Assembly (NCBI RefSeq): GCF_026460885.1
Contig: NZ_JAOVZW010000015.1
Coordinates: 186,001-250,000 of the forward strand
DNA: 64,000 nucleotides
Reading direction: 5' to 3'
Source: Chryseobacterium formosum
GTDB taxonomy: Bacteria; Bacteroidota; Bacteroidia; Flavobacteriales; Weeksellaceae
A program made the translations under genes and the position numbers. Shown one piece after another: positions 51,685-59,976 of this stretch (its first letter is position 1; the number at the start of each line of letters is the position of its first letter). Below the pieces are notes generated by a model. That model had not been told where the DNA came from, did not search any database, and saw only the letters and a list, made by a program, of their open reading frames with translations.

Positions 51685-54528
51685 ATGAAAAAAATTATTA
51701 GTCTAATGACAACACTCGCTTTCAGTGTTGCATTTGCTCAAATTCCAACATTGGAAGTTGGTAATGAAAAAAAACATCCCGTTATTCTTCAGGAAGCTAA
51801 AATTGACACCAAAATTTTAGGAAATCTTGCAACCACAACAGCAACGTATACTTTTTATAATCCAAGTAACAGAATTTTAGAAGGAAAACTCACTTTTCCA
51901 CTTCCGGAAGGTGTTTCTGTAAGTGGTTATGCTTTAGATATTAATGGAAAACTCAGAAATGCAGTTCCTGTTCCAAAAGAAAGAGCTAAAGAAGTTTTTG
52001 AAAGTATTGAAAGAAGAAATGTTGACCCGGGAATCATTGAAAAGGTAGAAGGAAATAATTTCAGAACGAGAATTTATCCGTTACCACAAAACGGAAGCCG
52101 AACCATTCAAATTACTTATCATCAGGATTTGAAAAATTTCGCTTCGGATTATCAGTATTTTTTAAGCTTTGCGAATGCAACGACAATTCCGAAGTTTAAT
52201 CTAAAGGTTTGGATTAGTGAAACAACAAATATTCCTAAAATATTAGAAAATCCTGATGGAAGTTTTGCTTTTCAGAAACAAGGAAATCAATGGATTGCAG
52301 AAATCAATAAAACTGATTTTAGACCCAATGAAAGTTTAAAAGTAACCATTCCAAAAAATAAAAATTCATCGAATGTTGTTTTGCAGAAAGCTTCAGGAGA
52401 CAAATTTTATTTTGCCGCAAATGTAGGATTGGATTTTCCGGTAAAAGAAAAACCAAAATCTCAGAAAATTGCCATTATTTGGGATAATTCTTACAGTGGT
52501 TCGAAACGAAACAGAGATAAAGAATTACAGTTTTTAGATGCTTATTTCGCAGACAACAAGAACGTTTCCGTTTCTTTTTCTTTGTTGAATAATACCTTTG
52601 ACAAAGCTGAAGAATTCAATATTTCTCAGGGAAACTGGAATGAACTTAAAAACAGAATTTTAAATTTAAAATACGACGGCGGAACAGATTTCGGAGCTTT
52701 AAAAGAAATCAATGGAGTAGAGGAATATCTTTTGTTTTCAGACGGAATTTCCAATTTTGGAGATTTAACGATGAAATTTAAAAAGCCTTTAAACAGCATT
52801 TCAAGTACACCGACTTCAGATTTTAATTTGCTTAAATTATTGGCAAATCAATCCGGTGGAAATTTCATTAATTTAAATGAACTGGATGCTCAATCAGCTT
52901 TAAAAATTTACAAAAGATTACCCGTTCGCTTTTTAGGATTTAAAGAAAATCCAAATATGCAGGAATTATTTCCGAATATCGGTTCGGTAATCAGTGAGCC
53001 TGTCAATATTTTTGGAATTACGTCTGGAAATGCAGGAAAATTAACCGCAGTCTTTTCAGTCGGAAGTGAAAAATTTGAAACACCTGTCGATTTTTCAAGT
53101 GCTCAACAGTTGGAAAATTGGCAGATTGCTCAGTTTTGGGCGCAAAGAAAAATCAATGAATTGGAATTAAATTCTACCCAAAACCGTCAGGAAATTAAAA
53201 ATATCAGTGAACAATTCGGCGTTGTAAGCAAAAATACAAGCTTAATTGTTCTGGATGATATTAATGACTATGTGCGTTACAAAATTACGCCGCCACAGGA
53301 ATTGTTAGCTGATTATCAGAGAATTGTTTCACAAAATAAAGGTCGAGTTTTAGAACAGAGAAAAAATCTTTTATCTAAAGCTTTTGACAAAACAAGAGAA
53401 TTAAAAACATGGTGGAACACAGAATTTAAACCTGTAGAAAAAAAGGAATATCCAAAAATTTCAAATCAATCTGTAAGAGATACTGTAAACAATCAAAGAC
53501 TTGAAGAGGTAGTTGTTGTAGGATATAATTCTTCAGCAAAAGTTGCAATGGAAGTTTCCAGGTCGGATAAAATGGAAGAAAGAGAATCTAAACCAAAAGG
53601 AAAAATAACTTTAGTCGATGTAGAAAGCACTGCAGAATACATGAAAGATTTTCAGAATTTACAGTCTGCGGATGTAATCTATCAGAAATATCTGGAAAAC
53701 CGTTCAAAACATGAAAAGCAGGTTTCTTATTATTTTGATATTTCTAAATTGCTTTTCAAAAAAGGAGATAAAGCACTTTCATTAAAGGTTTTGAGTACAT
53801 TGGCTGAACTTGATTTGGAAAATGAAGAATTATATAAAACGATTTATTATCTTTTAAAACAACGTGGTCATTACGATAAAGAACTTTGGATTACACAGAA
53901 AATTCTTGAATGGCGACCTTTTGACGCGCAAAGCCACAGAGATTATGCCTTGGCTTTGATTGATAATAAAAAGCCGCAGGAAGCTTTAAATATTTACAAA
54001 TCTCTGCTGTATCAGGAGTTCACAGATGAAATTTCTATGCGAGATAACGGAATTGAGGAAATCCTGATTATGGAAATCAACAATATTTTAAAGCAAAATA
54101 AAAATGTTGACGGAAGCAAAATTGATGACCGCCTGAAAGCAGATTTGCCTGTGGATATTCGTGTGGTGATCAATTGGAACAAAGACAATACCGACATTGA
54201 TCTTTGGGTGACAGATCCTCGTGGTGAAGATTGTTCTTATGGTCACAAATCAACACAGATTGGCGGAAGGCTGAGCAACGATTTTACACAAGGTTTTGGG
54301 CCAGAACAGTTTTTGCTGAAAAAAGCGGTTAAAGGAAAGTATAAAATTAAAACCAATTTCTTTGGTGAGAGACAGAATATTCTTTCAGGACCAACAACTG
54401 TGATGGCGGAAGTGTATCTTTATTATTCAGATGGAAGACAGGAAAGAAAGATTGCCGTTTTTCAAAGCAAAAAAGAGAATAAACGAGAGAGTGACAGCAA
54501 AATTCTGATTGGAGAATTTGAGTTTTAA
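51685..54528 (+). CDS. Large exported VIT-domain protein with C-terminal DUF2135
   Basis: 947 aa with a signal peptide (cleavage near AFAQI). The VIT domain (about 30-150: TATYTFYNPSNRILEGKLTF, KLRNAVPVPKERAKEVFE) is followed by a vWA-like region (KIAIIWDNSYSGSKRNRDK, KYDGGTDFGAL), an EVVVVGYNSS segment near residue 612, a TPR-like helical part (about 665-790) and a C-terminal DUF2135 domain (VVINWNKDNTDIDLWVTDPR to the end). VIT proteins in bacteria bind surface or matrix components; the role here is unknown. Confidence 0.88.
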   Translation: MKKIISLMTTLAFSVAFAQIPTLEVGNEKKHPVILQEAKIDTKILGNLATTTATYTFYNPSNRILEGKLTFPLPEGVSVSGYALDINGKLRNAVPVPKERAKEVFESIERRNVDPGIIEKVEGNNFRTRIYPLPQNGSRTIQITYHQDLKNFASDYQYFLSFANATTIPKFNLKVWISETTNIPKILENPDGSFAFQKQGNQWIAEINKTDFRPNESLKVTIPKNKNSSNVVLQKASGDKFYFAANVGLDFPVKEKPKSQKIAIIWDNSYSGSKRNRDKELQFLDAYFADNKNVSVSFSLLNNTFDKAEEFNISQGNWNELKNRILNLKYDGGTDFGALKEINGVEEYLLFSDGISNFGDLTMKFKKPLNSISSTPTSDFNLLKLLANQSGGNFINLNELDAQSALKIYKRLPVRFLGFKENPNMQELFPNIGSVISEPVNIFGITSGNAGKLTAVFSVGSEKFETPVDFSSAQQLENWQIAQFWAQRKINELELNSTQNRQEIKNISEQFGVVSKNTSLIVLDDINDYVRYKITPPQELLADYQRIVSQNKGRVLEQRKNLLSKAFDKTRELKTWWNTEFKPVEKKEYPKISNQSVRDTVNNQRLEEVVVVGYNSSAKVAMEVSRSDKMEERESKPKGKITLVDVESTAEYMKDFQNLQSADVIYQKYLENRSKHEKQVSYYFDISKLLFKKGDKALSLKVLSTLAELDLENEELYKTIYYLLKQRGHYDKELWITQKILEWRPFDAQSHRDYALALIDNKKPQEALNIYKSLLYQEFTDEISMRDNGIEEILIMEINNILKQNKNVDGSKIDDRLKADLPVDIRVVINWNKDNTDIDLWVTDPRGEDCSYGHKSTQIGGRLSNDFTQGFGPEQFLLKKAVKGKYKIKTNFFGERQNILSGPTTVMAEVYLYYSDGRQERKIAVFQSKKENKRESDSKILIGEFEF

Positions 54529-54540
54529 GAAAAATCACAT

Positions 54541-54573
54541 AAATTGCCGAAGGTTTCTACTTCGGCAATTTTT
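54541..54573 (+). terminator. Intrinsic terminator after the VIT gene
   Basis: Perfect 12-bp arms AAATTGCCGAAG and CTTCGGCAATTT with a 7-base loop and a short T run. Confidence 0.85.
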
Positions 54574-54605
54574 ATTTCTGTTCACTGTTTTGAATAGAAT
54601 TGTTT

Positions 54606-54689
54606 GGGCAGCTATTTCGCCTTCCACTCCCGCTTTTTCGCCTTCACTTCGTTGCGGCAAAAAGAGCTCCGTTCAAGTCGGGCTGCGTG
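54606..54689. repeat. Dispersed structured repeat, copy B
   Basis: Begins GGGCAGCTATTTCGCCTTCC and ends CAAGTCGGGCTGCGTG, as in copy A (23175-23284). The middle is shorter and has its own hairpin (GCTTTTTCGCC with GGCAAAAAGAGC). It lies between the VIT gene terminator and kdsB. Confidence 0.75.
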
Positions 54690-54739
54690 AGATTCGAAGT
54701 TGAACAACCAAAATTAATTAAAAAAAAGAAATTAATATA

Positions 54740-55462
54740 ATGAAAATTATCGCTGTTATTCCTGCACGTTACGAAGCCAGTCGTTTTCCCGCAAAACTGA
54801 TGCAGATTTTGGGTAAAAAAACAGTCATTACCACGACGTATCAAAACGTTGTGGAAACCGGACTTTTCGATGAAGTTTTTGTAGCAACAGATTCTGAATT
54901 GATCTTTAATGAAATTCAAAATCATGGCGGAAAAGCTGTAATGACAGGTCAACACGAAACAGGAAGCGATCGAATTGCAGAAGCTGTTCAAAATATCGAC
55001 TGTGATATTGTTATCAACGTTCAGGGCGACGAACCATTTTTAAAATTAGAACCTTTAAAACAATTAATTGAAGTCTTCAAGGCTGATGAAAATCAGGAAA
55101 TTTCTTTAGCTTCATTAAAAATAAAACTTCACGAAAAAGAAGAAATTGAAAACCCGAATAACGTAAAAGTAATTACAGATAATAATGGTTTTGCGTTATA
55201 TTTTAGCCGTTCTGTGATTCCGTTTCATAGAGAGATTTCTTATGATGTTGATTATTTTAAACATATCGGAGTTTATGCTTTCAGAAAACATGCTCTGCTT
55301 CAATTTTCAAAACTAGAAATGAAACCTTTAGAAATTTCAGAAAAAATAGAATGTATCCGTTATCTGGAATATGGGATGAAAATTAAATTAATTGAAACCA
55401 ATTTTATCGGCGTTGGAATTGATACACCGGAAGATTTGGAAAAAGCTAGAAAGCTTATCTAA
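54740..55462 (+). CDS. kdsB: 3-deoxy-manno-octulosonate cytidylyltransferase
   Basis: Activates KDO with CTP for lipopolysaccharide core synthesis. 240 aa. [15 protein letters not shown] (CTP-binding start), [37 protein letters not shown] and [10 protein letters not shown] are the KdsB marks in order. The frame is intact and of usual length. Confidence 0.97.
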   Translation: MKIIAVIPARYEASRFPAKLMQILGKKTVITTTYQNVVETGLFDEVFVATDSELIFNEIQNHGGKAVMTGQHETGSDRIAEAVQNIDCDIVINVQGDEPFLKLEPLKQLIEVFKADENQEISLASLKIKLHEKEEIENPNNVKVITDNNGFALYFSRSVIPFHREISYDVDYFKHIGVYAFRKHALLQFSKLEMKPLEISEKIECIRYLEYGMKIKLIETNFIGVGIDTPEDLEKARKLI

Positions 55463-55484
55463 AGAACCATTTTTAGAAAATATA

Positions 55485-55536
55485 TGTTACAGAATTGCAA
55501 CAGTTTGTTACACTGTTAAACTGCAACATTGTTACA
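55485..55536. promoter_or_regulatory. Three TGTTACA direct repeats upstream of the LolA-like gene
   Basis: TGTTACA occurs at 55485-55491, 55506-55512 and 55530-55536, spaced 21 and 24 bases (about two helix turns). The last two are preceded by GCAACA, so they form longer direct repeats. The third overlaps the -33 TTG of the promoter. Confidence 0.5.
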
Positions 55537-55560
55537 TTAGACAAGAAAGGCTTATATTTG
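55529..55560 (+). promoter_or_regulatory. Bacteroidetes-type promoter of the LolA-like gene
   Basis: TTG at 55529-55531, 21 bases, then TATATTTG at 55553-55560 (exact TAnnTTTG), 18 bases before the ATG at 55579. Both elements are in place. Confidence 0.65.
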
Positions 55561-55578
55561 ATTTTATAAATTGATTTA

Positions 55579-56241
55579 ATGAAGAAATTACTCATCGTTT
55601 TCGTTCTGATTATTTCACAATTATCTTTCGCTCAGACTGCTAAAGAAATTATCGACAAAAACATAGAATTATCGGGAGGATTAACCAATTGGAAACTTTT
55701 AAATTCAGTATTACTTCAGGGGAAAGTAATTTTAGGAATTAAAGATGAATATCCTATTAAAATATATCAGCAAAGACCAAATTTAACCAAAACCGTAATT
55801 ACAATCGGCGGAAAAGATACTGCTATTGAAGGTTACGACGGGTCTAAAGGTTATGCAATGAATTATGCAACCAATAAACTGCAGGAATACAAAGAATATA
55901 TTCCTGAAAGTTTCGATAACGACTTTATTGATTGGGAGAATAAAGGTTTTGAAGCCAAATATTTAGGAAAAGAAAAAGTAGGAGAGATCTACTGTCATAA
56001 AGTTGAACTGACAAAAAATGTCAATAAAAACTATTATTATTTCGACACAAAATCGTTCATGCTTTTAAAGGAAATTAAAAAAGAGGAAACTTTAACATAT
56101 TCAGATTACAAAAAGGTAGGAAATTTGATGATGCCATTCCGATTAGAATCATCGAGCGCTAAAAAAGATGGCGATTACGTGATGCTTATCAATAAAGCAG
56201 AAATTAATAAAGTATTTCCTGCAAACAGTTTTAAATTTTAA
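55579..56241 (+). CDS. LolA-like outer-membrane lipoprotein-sorting-type exported protein
   Basis: 220 aa with a signal peptide (cleavage near SFAQT). A single half-barrel domain of repeated strands (VLLQGKVILGI, YYYFDTKSFMLLKEI, TLTYSDYKKVGNLMMPFRL) is like LolA/LolB or DUF4292-type folds. It binds lipid-like ligands in the family; direct proof is absent. It is 14 bases before the glutathione peroxidase gene, so the two are likely co-transcribed. Confidence 0.78.
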   Translation: MKKLLIVFVLIISQLSFAQTAKEIIDKNIELSGGLTNWKLLNSVLLQGKVILGIKDEYPIKIYQQRPNLTKTVITIGGKDTAIEGYDGSKGYAMNYATNKLQEYKEYIPESFDNDFIDWENKGFEAKYLGKEKVGEIYCHKVELTKNVNKNYYYFDTKSFMLLKEIKKEETLTYSDYKKVGNLMMPFRLESSSAKKDGDYVMLINKAEINKVFPANSFKF

Positions 56242-56255
56242 AATAAATATTCGAA

Positions 56256-56834
56256 ATGAAGAAGTTTTTTATAGTCCTAATTTCTTTTGTCGCATTTTCT
56301 AATAGTTGCGCTCAGAAAAAAAGTGAAGTTTCTAAAGTAAAAACCAAACAAGTTATGTCAAAAACAATATACGATTACAAAGTAGATGGTCTCGAAGAAG
56401 GTAAAACAATCAATTTTGCAGATTATAAAGGTAAGAAAATCCTTATTGTCAATACAGCATCAGAATGCGGATTCACACCGCAATATGCAGATTTAGAAAA
56501 GTTGTCGAATGAATATAAAGACAAATTGGTCGTTATTGGATTTCCTGCAAATAACTTTGGCGGACAAGAACCTGGAACAAACGTGGAAATCGGTGCTTTT
56601 TGTCAGAAAAATTATGGGGTTACTTTTCCCTTAGCTGCTAAAGTTTCTGTAAAAGGTGACGATACAGCTCCAGTTTTCAAATATCTTTCAGAAAAAAGCT
56701 TAAATGGCGTAAAAGACACAGAAATTCAGTGGAATTTTACAAAGTTTTTAGTTGATGAAAACGGTAAATTAATCGACAGCTTTGTAAGTAAAGTGAAGCC
56801 AACTGATGAGGCAATTACTAAGTATTTGAAATAA
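56256..56834 (+). CDS. Glutathione peroxidase family thiol peroxidase, exported
   Basis: 192 aa. An N-terminal signal with Cys18 (FSNSCAQ) suggests lipidation or cleavage. The peroxidatic Cys71 lies in NTASECGFTPQY; the Gln in FPANNFGGQEPG and the Trp in IQWNFTKFLV complete the catalytic set. The resolving-Cys position is FCQKNYG, as in thioredoxin-dependent forms, so thioredoxin rather than glutathione is the likely reductant. A shorter cytosolic form from Met34 is possible. Confidence 0.93.
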   Translation: MKKFFIVLISFVAFSNSCAQKKSEVSKVKTKQVMSKTIYDYKVDGLEEGKTINFADYKGKKILIVNTASECGFTPQYADLEKLSNEYKDKLVVIGFPANNFGGQEPGTNVEIGAFCQKNYGVTFPLAAKVSVKGDDTAPVFKYLSEKSLNGVKDTEIQWNFTKFLVDENGKLIDSFVSKVKPTDEAITKYLK

Positions 56835-56852
56835 TTATTAAATGATATTTTT

Positions 56853-56880
56853 AAAGCGGATTTTTTAATCCGCTTTTTTT
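56853..56880. terminator. Terminator after glutathione peroxidase
   Basis: Perfect arms AAAGCGGATT and AATCCGCTTT with a 4-base loop and an eight-base T run, between convergent stops at 56834 and 56884. Confidence 0.88.
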
Positions 56881-56883
56881 ATT

Positions 56884-57537
56884 TTAATGCTTCACCAAAA
56901 TTTTCTCTGTTGCTTTTTTGCTGAGAACCTCAGTTTTTCCTGAAATTTCTATTGTGACAGATCTGTCGAAATCTTCAATTTTAAGAATCTTGATTTTAGT
57001 ATTTAAAAGAAGATTTCTTTCAGTAAGATAATTCAGAAAAGCATCATCAGATAAAGTGACAGAAGCAAAAATTACAGTTTCTCCAACTTTGCAATTGCTT
57101 AATTTTTGTAAATCCTGCGAAATAATATTTCCGTCTTTATCAGGAATAGGTTCACCGTGTGGATCAAATTTAGGATAGTCTAGAATTTCATCCATTTTAT
57201 CGAAGAAAACGTTTGAATGTACATGTTCCAATTGTTCTGCAATTTCGTGTACATTTTCCCAACCGAAGTTCATTTTTTTAACCAAAAACATTTCTGTTAA
57301 ACGGTGTTTTCTTACAACCAAAGCTGCTTCACGTCTGCCTTTTTCGGTAACTTTGAGTGGTTTGTAGGTTTCATAAATTACCCAGTTTTTCTCTGCGAAT
57401 TTTTTCATCATGTTATTAACGCTGGGCATTTTTACATTCAAAAATTTGCTCAGTTCGTTAATCGTCACTTTTCCTTCATGGTCAACTACATGAAACAAAG
57501 CTTTCAGATAATTTTCTTCTGTTAATGTTGTTTTCAA
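56884..57537 (-). CDS. DtxR/MntR-family metal-dependent repressor
   Basis: 217 aa with a TTG start. An N-terminal winged helix (TEENYLKALFHV, ELSKFLNVKMPSVNNMMKKF) is followed by the metal-binding dimerisation domain (RKHRLTEMFLVKKM, WENVHEIAEQLEHVHS, FDPHGEPIPDKDG) and a C-terminal FeoA/SH3-like domain (about 145-217). It senses Fe(II) or Mn(II). A 7-bp-arm inverted repeat lies directly upstream. It is divergent from the aldolase-like gene. Confidence 0.93.
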   Translation of the reverse strand: MKTTLTEENYLKALFHVVDHEGKVTINELSKFLNVKMPSVNNMMKKFAEKNWVIYETYKPLKVTEKGRREAALVVRKHRLTEMFLVKKMNFGWENVHEIAEQLEHVHSNVFFDKMDEILDYPKFDPHGEPIPDKDGNIISQDLQKLSNCKVGETVIFASVTLSDDAFLNYLTERNLLLNTKIKILKIEDFDRSVTIEISGKTEVLSKKATEKILVKH

Positions 57538-57540
57538 AAT

Positions 57541-57568
57541 GTTAGATGATTTTCAATACAAATCTAAC
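57541..57568. promoter_or_regulatory. Inverted repeat upstream of the DtxR gene, candidate operator
   Basis: GTTAGAT (57541-57547) and ATCTAAC (57562-57568) are exact inverted arms, 14 bases apart, three bases before the DtxR start codon. Autoregulation is plausible. Confidence 0.45.
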
Positions 57569-57622
57569 AAAATATTTTTTAAATTTTAGTCTTGTTATTT
57601 TAAGATTTTTTAATTTTACACT

Positions 57623-58654
57623 ATGAAATTTTCTTTTAAAAACGACTATTCCGAAGGGTGTCATCCTCAGATTTTAGAATCTCTTCTTCGAAATAATCTC
57701 GATCAGCAAGCCGGATATGGTGAAGACGAATATTCTCAAAAAGCAAAAATTTTAATTAAAAATAAAATTGAAAATCGTGATTCTGAAGTATATTTTGTTT
57801 CGGGAGGAACTCAGGCAAACCTGATTGTTATTTCTTCGATTTTAAGACCTTATCAATGTGTAATTTCTGCAGCAACAGGACATATTTTAAATAATGAAAC
57901 CGGGGCAATTGAAGCAACGGGACATAAAGTTTTAAGCATAGAAAAAGAAGACGGAAAACTGAATCCTTCAGATATTATTCCTGTTTTGGAAAGTCATAAA
58001 AATGTTCCGCATCAGGTAATGCCAAAGCTGGTTTATATTTCAAATTCGACCGAATTGGGAACAATTTATTCTAAAAAAGAACTGGAAAATCTTTCAATAT
58101 TCTGCAAGGAAAATAATCTTTATCTTTTTATGGACGGAGCGAGATTGGGTCACGCCTTAACCTCTGAAATTAGTGATTTAACATTACAAGATATTGCGAA
58201 ACTAACTGATATTTTTTATTTGGGAGGAACTAAAAATGGAGCTTTATTGGGTGAAGCAATTATCATCAACAATATAGATTTACAGCAGGATTTTGCGTTT
58301 AATATTAAACAAAAAGGAGCGTTGCTGGCAAAAGGAAGACTTTTGGGAATACAGTTTTTGGAATTGATGCAGAATGATCTGTATTTTGATTTAGCTAAAA
58401 ATGCCAATCAACAAGCGATGAAAATTAAAAATGCTTTATCTGAAAGGGGAGTACCGTTTTTATCTGAAACTTATACCAATCAGATTTTCCCGATTTTGAG
58501 TAATAAAATGATTGAAGTTTTAGCTGAAAAATTTGAATTCTATGTTTGGAAAAATATTGATGAAAATTCCTCAGCAATTCGTTTAATAACTTCCTGGAAT
58601 ACTCAGGATAAAGCCGTTGAAGAATTTATTAAAACTTTTAATAGTGAATTATAA
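57623..58654 (+). CDS. Low-specificity threonine aldolase/beta-eliminating lyase
   Basis: 343 aa, fold-type I PLP enzyme. SGGTQANLIVIS, NETGAIEATGHKV, LFMDGARLGHALTS (the Asp that binds the pyridine ring) and the Schiff-base Lys204 in FYLGGTKNGALLGEA are in the order of threonine aldolases. It would split L-threonine or L-allo-threonine to glycine and acetaldehyde. Complete, with a terminator directly after. Confidence 0.93.
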   Translation: MKFSFKNDYSEGCHPQILESLLRNNLDQQAGYGEDEYSQKAKILIKNKIENRDSEVYFVSGGTQANLIVISSILRPYQCVISAATGHILNNETGAIEATGHKVLSIEKEDGKLNPSDIIPVLESHKNVPHQVMPKLVYISNSTELGTIYSKKELENLSIFCKENNLYLFMDGARLGHALTSEISDLTLQDIAKLTDIFYLGGTKNGALLGEAIIINNIDLQQDFAFNIKQKGALLAKGRLLGIQFLELMQNDLYFDLAKNANQQAMKIKNALSERGVPFLSETYTNQIFPILSNKMIEVLAEKFEFYVWKNIDENSSAIRLITSWNTQDKAVEEFIKTFNSEL

Positions 58655-58658
58655 TTTA

Positions 58659-58684
58659 AAAAGCAACTCAAATGAGTTGCTTTT
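58659..58684. terminator. Bidirectional terminator
   Basis: AAAAGCAACTCA and TGAGTTGCTTTT, perfect 12-bp arms with a 2-base loop, between convergent stops at 58654 and 58698. Confidence 0.88.
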
Positions 58685-58697
58685 CTATCTAAAATAT

Positions 58698-59009
58698 CTA
58701 GTTCATTGAAGCTTTTATACCTTCGATAATTTCGTTTTCAAAATCTTTAATTTTCTGTTTTTTCGCAAGAACGTAAAGTCCAATCGGGAACATTATAATT
58801 AAGAAAGGCATAGAGTCAAGCTGTGTCGTCGTTGTAATTTTTCCTGTATCTGGGTTTGTGTCGATTTTGACATTTCCGGTAAGGGTAAAACCACTGGTAC
58901 GAACTTGTAATGCTCCAAAACTGGTTTGAATTTTATATTGTGGAAATTTTTTTCTTAGTTCTTCAATAAGTTCATTTTTTGTGAATGGTTTTACATTAAA
59001 ATTTTGCAT
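58698..59009 (-). CDS. Small protein with one membrane segment, unknown
   Basis: 103 aa. The first half (TKNELIEELRKKFPQYKIQT, SGFTLTGNVKIDTNPDTGKI) is soluble, followed by one hydrophobic stretch (SMPFLIIMFPIGLYVLAKK). Not recognised. It lies 28 bases after the lipoprotein gene and is probably transcribed with it. Confidence 0.68.
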   Translation of the reverse strand: MQNFNVKPFTKNELIEELRKKFPQYKIQTSFGALQVRTSGFTLTGNVKIDTNPDTGKITTTTQLDSMPFLIIMFPIGLYVLAKKQKIKDFENEIIEGIKASMN

Positions 59010-59037
59010 AAATATTTGGTTTAATTATCATTGAATT

Positions 59038-59541
59038 TTATTTTAACGCATTTGAAACGACTTTACAATCTACAGTTTGCAATTTTTGACCGTCTTTGTA
59101 AGAAATATTTTTTTCGTCTGCGTAATGCATTCTTCCGTTTTCATCTTTCTGATTTCCAATCCCTTCAATCAAAGTATTTCCTTTCTGAATAAAGAAAATA
59201 TCTCTTTTGCTTGTTGTTCCTTCAGAAGCAAATTCATAAGTTAATTTTAAGGTATCACCAGATTTAAAGCCGGATAATTCACCTTTTGAACTGTCTTTTT
59301 CATGATTTTTATACGCCATTTTCCCGGAAAAAGTTCCCAGATTATCATCCAGACTTACAAAAACACTGTCTTTTCCGGTAACGCCTAAATAACATAATGT
59401 TTTAGAACCCAAAGAGTCTACATTTGGTTCACCGGGAGTTTCTACAGAATCTGTGGTTGTTACAGGATTTACTATTTCAGTTTTTTTGTTACAGTTCATT
59501 AACAAAACAGAAAATGCACTGAGAAAAATATACTTTTTCAT
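59038..59541 (-). CDS. Lipoprotein, unknown
   Basis: 167 aa. Lipobox VLLMNC (Cys17), then a Thr/Val/Pro linker and a beta-rich domain (KDSVFVSLDDNLGTFSGKMA, GELSGFKSGDTLKLTYEF, RDIFFIQKGNTLIEGIG). Not recognised at the family level; similar small flavobacterial lipoproteins exist. It is likely anchored in the outer membrane. Upstream is a long non-coding gap. Confidence 0.75.
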   Translation of the reverse strand: MKKYIFLSAFSVLLMNCNKKTEIVNPVTTTDSVETPGEPNVDSLGSKTLCYLGVTGKDSVFVSLDDNLGTFSGKMAYKNHEKDSSKGELSGFKSGDTLKLTYEFASEGTTSKRDIFFIQKGNTLIEGIGNQKDENGRMHYADEKNISYKDGQKLQTVDCKVVSNALK

Positions 59542-59976
59542 AATTTCAATATTATGTTAAATTTTATAATTATTTATAGATCAAGTTTCCATTTATAAAA
59601 TAATTCCTAATCGCTGAGAATCAGTTAAAACTTCTTCATTGAATAGTTTTCAATTTAAAAGGAAATTTAAAATTATTATTCGACTAAACTAAATCAGTAT
59701 TTAAAATTGATTTTAATCTAGTTGAATAATTTAGTAACAATTATTATGCTAAACATTCTCTGCAACACTCTCCTTATTCCGGATTATAAAAAAGTCCTAT
59801 AATTTATATTATGTTAAATTGAATATTTTTCCAACTTTGCAATTTGAAGGAATGTAGACTTTAGTAATCTGCTATACAATTAGTTAGTTGTTGATTTTGA
59901 GTCTGTGAAGTTTTGATGAATAAACATTTCTTTTAAATAAAATAGTTGTAGAAAGTTTTTGATCTATCTGAAGATT
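59542..59976. other. 435-bp non-coding gap with a nested hairpin
   Basis: No credible gene on either strand. At 59675-59730 outer arms ATTATTCGACTA/TAGTTGAATAAT (11 of 12 pair, the twelfth is G-T) enclose inner arms AAATCA/TGATTT. The rest is A+T-rich with scattered runs. It holds the end of the mreB transcript and the start of the lipoprotein transcript. Confidence 0.6.
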
